Of a stretch of DNA of 5,029 nt, positions 4,290-5,029 are shown in pieces. Numbering within the stretch: position 1 is the stretch's first letter; the number at the start of each line of letters is the position of its first letter. Both the position numbers and the translations under genes were made by a program. Below the pieces are notes generated by a model, which searched no databases, had not been told where the DNA came from, and saw nothing but the letters and a program-made list of their open reading frames with translations. The DNA is from Liminaster sp045576355 (GTDB lineage Bacteria > Bacteroidota > Bacteroidia > Bacteroidales > UBA3663), in NCBI GenBank assembly GCA_045576355.1, contig JAZNGG010000033.1, positions 1-5,029 of the forward strand. Direction: 5' to 3'.

Positions 4290-5029
4290 TTATAGTAATT
4301 TTTTCAATTCTTCAATATCGGGTAACGCATTGCGTAATCGCTCGGGCATATCTTTCGTTGCCCTATAAGTTGCAACACCCATAGGCTTGTCATAGTCTCG
4401 AATAGCAAACTCAACGAACGACTGATTCATATCACGACACAGCAAGATGCCAATTGCTGGGTTTTCGTGCGGTTTTCTTACATATATGTCAAGAGCCGAC
4501 AAATATGTACTCAATTGTCCCAAATATGAAGAACGGAATTTCCCCGATTTTAGCTCAACGGCAACAAGCGAGTTAAGTTCTCGATTGAAGAAAAGCAAAT
4601 CTACAAACATTTCCTCTCCCGAAACCTCCAATCTGTATTGGTTGCCTACGAAAATAAAATCTTGCCCGAAGGTCAGGATAAACCTTTTGATGTTATCTAC
4701 AATGGACTTTTCGAGCACACGCTCGTTCAAATCTTCATCTTGTATATCAAGTTCTTCTACATTTATAAAATCCAGTAAGTATTCATCTTTGAATACGTTT
4801 ACAGCCTTTAATGCCAGCTTTGTGCTGGGCATTGTGGTAGTAAAATTATTGGGGAGCGTTCCTTGGTGGTTGTACAAATCAGCCTTGAGATAATCTCGCA
4901 AAACGTATTTATTCCAAAACCGTGTGGCTGATTCGTGGATATAGAACAAGCGGGCTTCTAATGATTTTGCTTTTGTTATAATCTCAATATGATGGCTAAA
5001 GCCGATAGCAATAAAATCCGACCAATTAA
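4290..5029 (-). CDS. YhcG/DUF1016-like PD-(D/E)XK nuclease, 5' end off window
   Basis: The frame is open from the right edge to TAA at 4292-4290, giving 245 visible residues. A TTG at 4949 could be taken as the start, but the frame continues upstream with NWSDFIAIGFSHHIEIITKA and on into FYIHESATRFWNKYVLRDYL. That is the expected helical N-terminal region of the family, so the true start lies outside. The nuclease core is visible: D143 in MFVDLLFF, then E158-L-K160 in VAVELKSGKF, the PD-(D/E)XK signature, and Q171 in GQLSTYL. The end NPAIGILLCRD...YDKPMGVATY...LPDIEELKKLL is typical of the DUF1016 C-terminal domain. Full-length relatives are usually about 330-370 residues, so roughly 100 are missing. 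The cellular role is unsettled; DNA recombination, repair or defence have been suggested. It is convergent to the hydrolase unit and has its own terminator just after the stop. Confidence 0.88.
   Translation of the reverse strand, partial: NWSDFIAIGFSHHIEIITKAKSLEARLFYIHESATRFWNKYVLRDYLKADLYNHQGTLPNNFTTTMPSTKLALKAVNVFKDEYLLDFINVEELDIQDEDLNERVLEKSIVDNIKRFILTFGQDFIFVGNQYRLEVSGEEMFVDLLFFNRELNSLVAVELKSGKFRSSYLGQLSTYLSALDIYVRKPHENPAIGILLCRDMNQSFVEFAIRDYDKPMGVATYRATKDMPERLRNALPDIEELKKLL

Noticed and set aside
4447..4893. Plus-strand reading frame of 148 codons
   Set aside because: It is antisense to the clearly recognisable nuclease gene and resembles no protein; it is low-complexity and Ser-rich.

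Overview
The window looks like Bacteroidota, most likely order Bacteroidales. The best evidence is the promoters. Several match the -33 TTTG / -7 TAnnTTTG signature of the Bacteroidota primary sigma factor (TATCTTTG at 424-417 minus, 676-683 plus and 3291-3298 plus; TACCTTTG at 4232-4225 minus). AT-rich leaders without Shine-Dalgarno sequences and a GH105-type lipoprotein fit the same group. The species cannot be named from this sequence.

Layout. (1) 1-448, minus strand: a tRNA operon transcribed in the order Pro(TGG), Arg(ACG), Asn(GTT), Thr(TGT), with Thr cut by the left edge and a good promoter at 417-448. (2) 449-778: a divergent intergenic region with a 23-bp alternating purine-pyrimidine tract and a -7 box for the next gene. 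(3) 779-1762, plus: a ten-helix DMT/EamA-family transporter. (4) 1845-3209, plus: a lipoprotein of the GH105/GH88 unsaturated (rhamno)galacturonyl hydrolase type with its active-site residues visible. (5) 3210-4289: about 1.1 kb without a convincing protein gene but with much structure. It holds an apparent self-contained small-RNA unit (promoter 3267-3298, terminator 3397-3446), two clusters of short palindromes on a 22-bp period (3486-3573 and 3622-3723), a broken micro-ORF and a terminator/promoter junction. (6) 4290-5029, minus: the C-terminal part of a YhcG-like (DUF1016) PD-(D/E)XK nuclease, running off the right edge.

How the parts relate. The hydrolase would remove unsaturated uronic acids from oligosaccharides released by polysaccharide lyases, outside the cytoplasm. 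The transporter just upstream could move a small metabolite, but nothing visible ties it to sugar uptake, and no susC/susD-like genes or regulator lie in the window. The nuclease belongs to a separate, convergent transcription unit with its own terminator. The most unusual parts are the 22-bp periodic palindrome clusters, the orphan small-RNA unit beside them, and an apparently compensated A19-U56 tertiary pair in tRNA-Arg.
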